Of a DNA stretch of 39,408 nt, positions 38,905-39,408 are shown in pieces. This stretch comes from Luteolibacter sp. Its GTDB lineage: Bacteria; Verrucomicrobiota; Verrucomicrobiia; Verrucomicrobiales; Akkermansiaceae. Positions within the stretch are counted from its first letter, which is position 1. The number at the start of each line of letters is the position of its first letter. Both the position numbers and the translations under genes were made by a program. Under the pieces are notes generated by a model, which saw nothing but the letters and a program-made list of their open reading frames with translations, made no database searches and was not told the DNA's origin. Location of the stretch: positions 1 to 39,408 of the forward strand of contig JAURCU010000012.1 in NCBI GenBank assembly GCA_030828305.1. Direction: 5' to 3'.

Positions 38905-39408
38905 TCACGTCGCCTCGGCGGTCGTCAGCGGCTTGGTCTGCTTGCGTTTGATGCGCTCGCGCACCAGTCGCACGATGAGCGAAGTCCAGCCGGTCTGGTG
39001 AGAGGCACCCAGGCCCTCACCTGTTTCGGCGTGGAAGTATTCGTGGAACAGCAGCAGATTCTGCCAGTCCTCACGGTCGCGGTAACGGGTTGCCGTGCCA
39101 AAGCAGGGTCGCCGACCATCCTTGCCAGGCATCAGAAGGCCAATCAGACGGTCACTGAGGTCTTCGGTGACCTTATCTAGGGTGGCCATCTGTCCCGAAC
39201 CGGTGGGGTATTCGATTTTGAACTCCTCACCGTAAAAGTGATGGTAGCGCTCAAGGGCTTCAATGATGAGGAAGTTGATGGGGAACCAGATGGGTCCGCG
39301 CCAATTGGAGTTGCCGCCGAACAGCCCGGTGCGGGAGTCGGCCGGCTGGTAGCCGATGGTATGGGCCTGGCCATCTACGTGGAAGGTGTAGGGATGGTCT
39401 TGGTGAAA
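38905..39408 (-). CDS. GH63-like glucosidase, C-terminal part (cut by window end)
   Basis: The last 167 residues of a large glycosidase whose N-terminal part lies beyond 39408. GLFGGNSNWRGPIWFPINFL followed by ALERYHHFYG, YPTGSGQMATLDKV, LLLFHEYFHAETGEGLGASH and QTGWTSLIVRL are the typical C-terminal segments of the bacterial MGH1/GH63-type alpha-glucosidase group, including the Glu of HAETG and the HQTGWT stretch near the active site. The frame runs open to the window edge. Probably cleaves an alpha-glucoside or mannosylglycerate-like substrate; the exact specificity cannot be judged from the tail. Confidence 0.9.
   Translation of the reverse strand, partial: FHQDHPYTFHVDGQAHTIGYQPADSRTGLFGGNSNWRGPIWFPINFLIIEALERYHHFYGEEFKIEYPTGSGQMATLDKVTEDLSDRLIGLLMPGKDGRRPCFGTATRYRDREDWQNLLLFHEYFHAETGEGLGASHQTGWTSLIVRLVRERIKRKQTKPLTTAEAT

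Overview
The window looks like a chromosomal segment of a heterotrophic member of the Verrucomicrobiota (PVC superphylum). The main pointers are a PVC-type heme-binding dehydrogenase with a C-terminal CxxCH cytochrome domain, a decayed DUF1501 gene, a formylglycine sulfatase, several SGNH and PhoD-type secreted hydrolases, and many starts with no clear Shine-Dalgarno sequence. This placement is inferred from gene families, not from a 16S comparison: only the 3' end of a 23S gene is present.

Layout. 1-680: end of an rRNA operon (23S 3' end, 5S, strong intrinsic terminator). 731-5121 (minus): an operon-like run of a small membrane protein, an APH-fold kinase, a CHASE2-like membrane protein, argB and a nitrilase-family hydrolase, with coding overlaps at the last two junctions. 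5223-9506 (plus): an SDR epimerase, then pheS-pheT. 9652-11790 (minus): a BtuB-like TonB receptor preceded by a cobalamin riboswitch. 11930-17961: panD, two small lipoproteins, phoH, an overlapping STAS/GAF-PP2C signalling pair, and an aminopeptidase P. 17996-21574 (minus): an arsenic resistance operon (arsR, DUF6428, acr3, arsC) running directly into hemW, with a palindromic operator over the arsR promoter and start codon. 21709-23861: argD-argF. 23909-25882 (minus): transketolase.

26146-28032 is the accessory part. A tRNA-Glu(UUC) gene and its terminator are followed by a second copy of the tRNA 3' end plus terminator, two tiny ORFs, a compact structured RNA candidate ending in a strong terminator, the N-terminal fragment of a tyrosine integrase, and an unrecognised 212-aa gene. 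This reads as a decayed integrative element at a tRNA target.

28063-39408: a two-RCK potassium channel, a nitroreductase, and then a catabolic and secreted-protein neighbourhood: an SGNH/dehydrogenase/cytochrome fusion divergent from a sulfatase, panB, a collapsed DUF1501 pseudogene, a PhoD-like phosphatase, a Tat-exported SGNH hydrolase, an exported protein of unknown function, and the C-terminal part of a GH63-like glucosidase cut by the window edge.

Together the genes serve core metabolism (arginine: argB, argD, argF; pantothenate: panB, panD; Phe-tRNA synthesis; pentose phosphates), B12 uptake, arsenic detoxification, and degradation of sulfated or complex substrates. The best candidates for something undescribed are the structured RNA at about 26927-27059, the Cys-tailed DUF6428 protein and hemW in the ars operon, and the CHASE2 sensor-only protein fused by overlap to argB.
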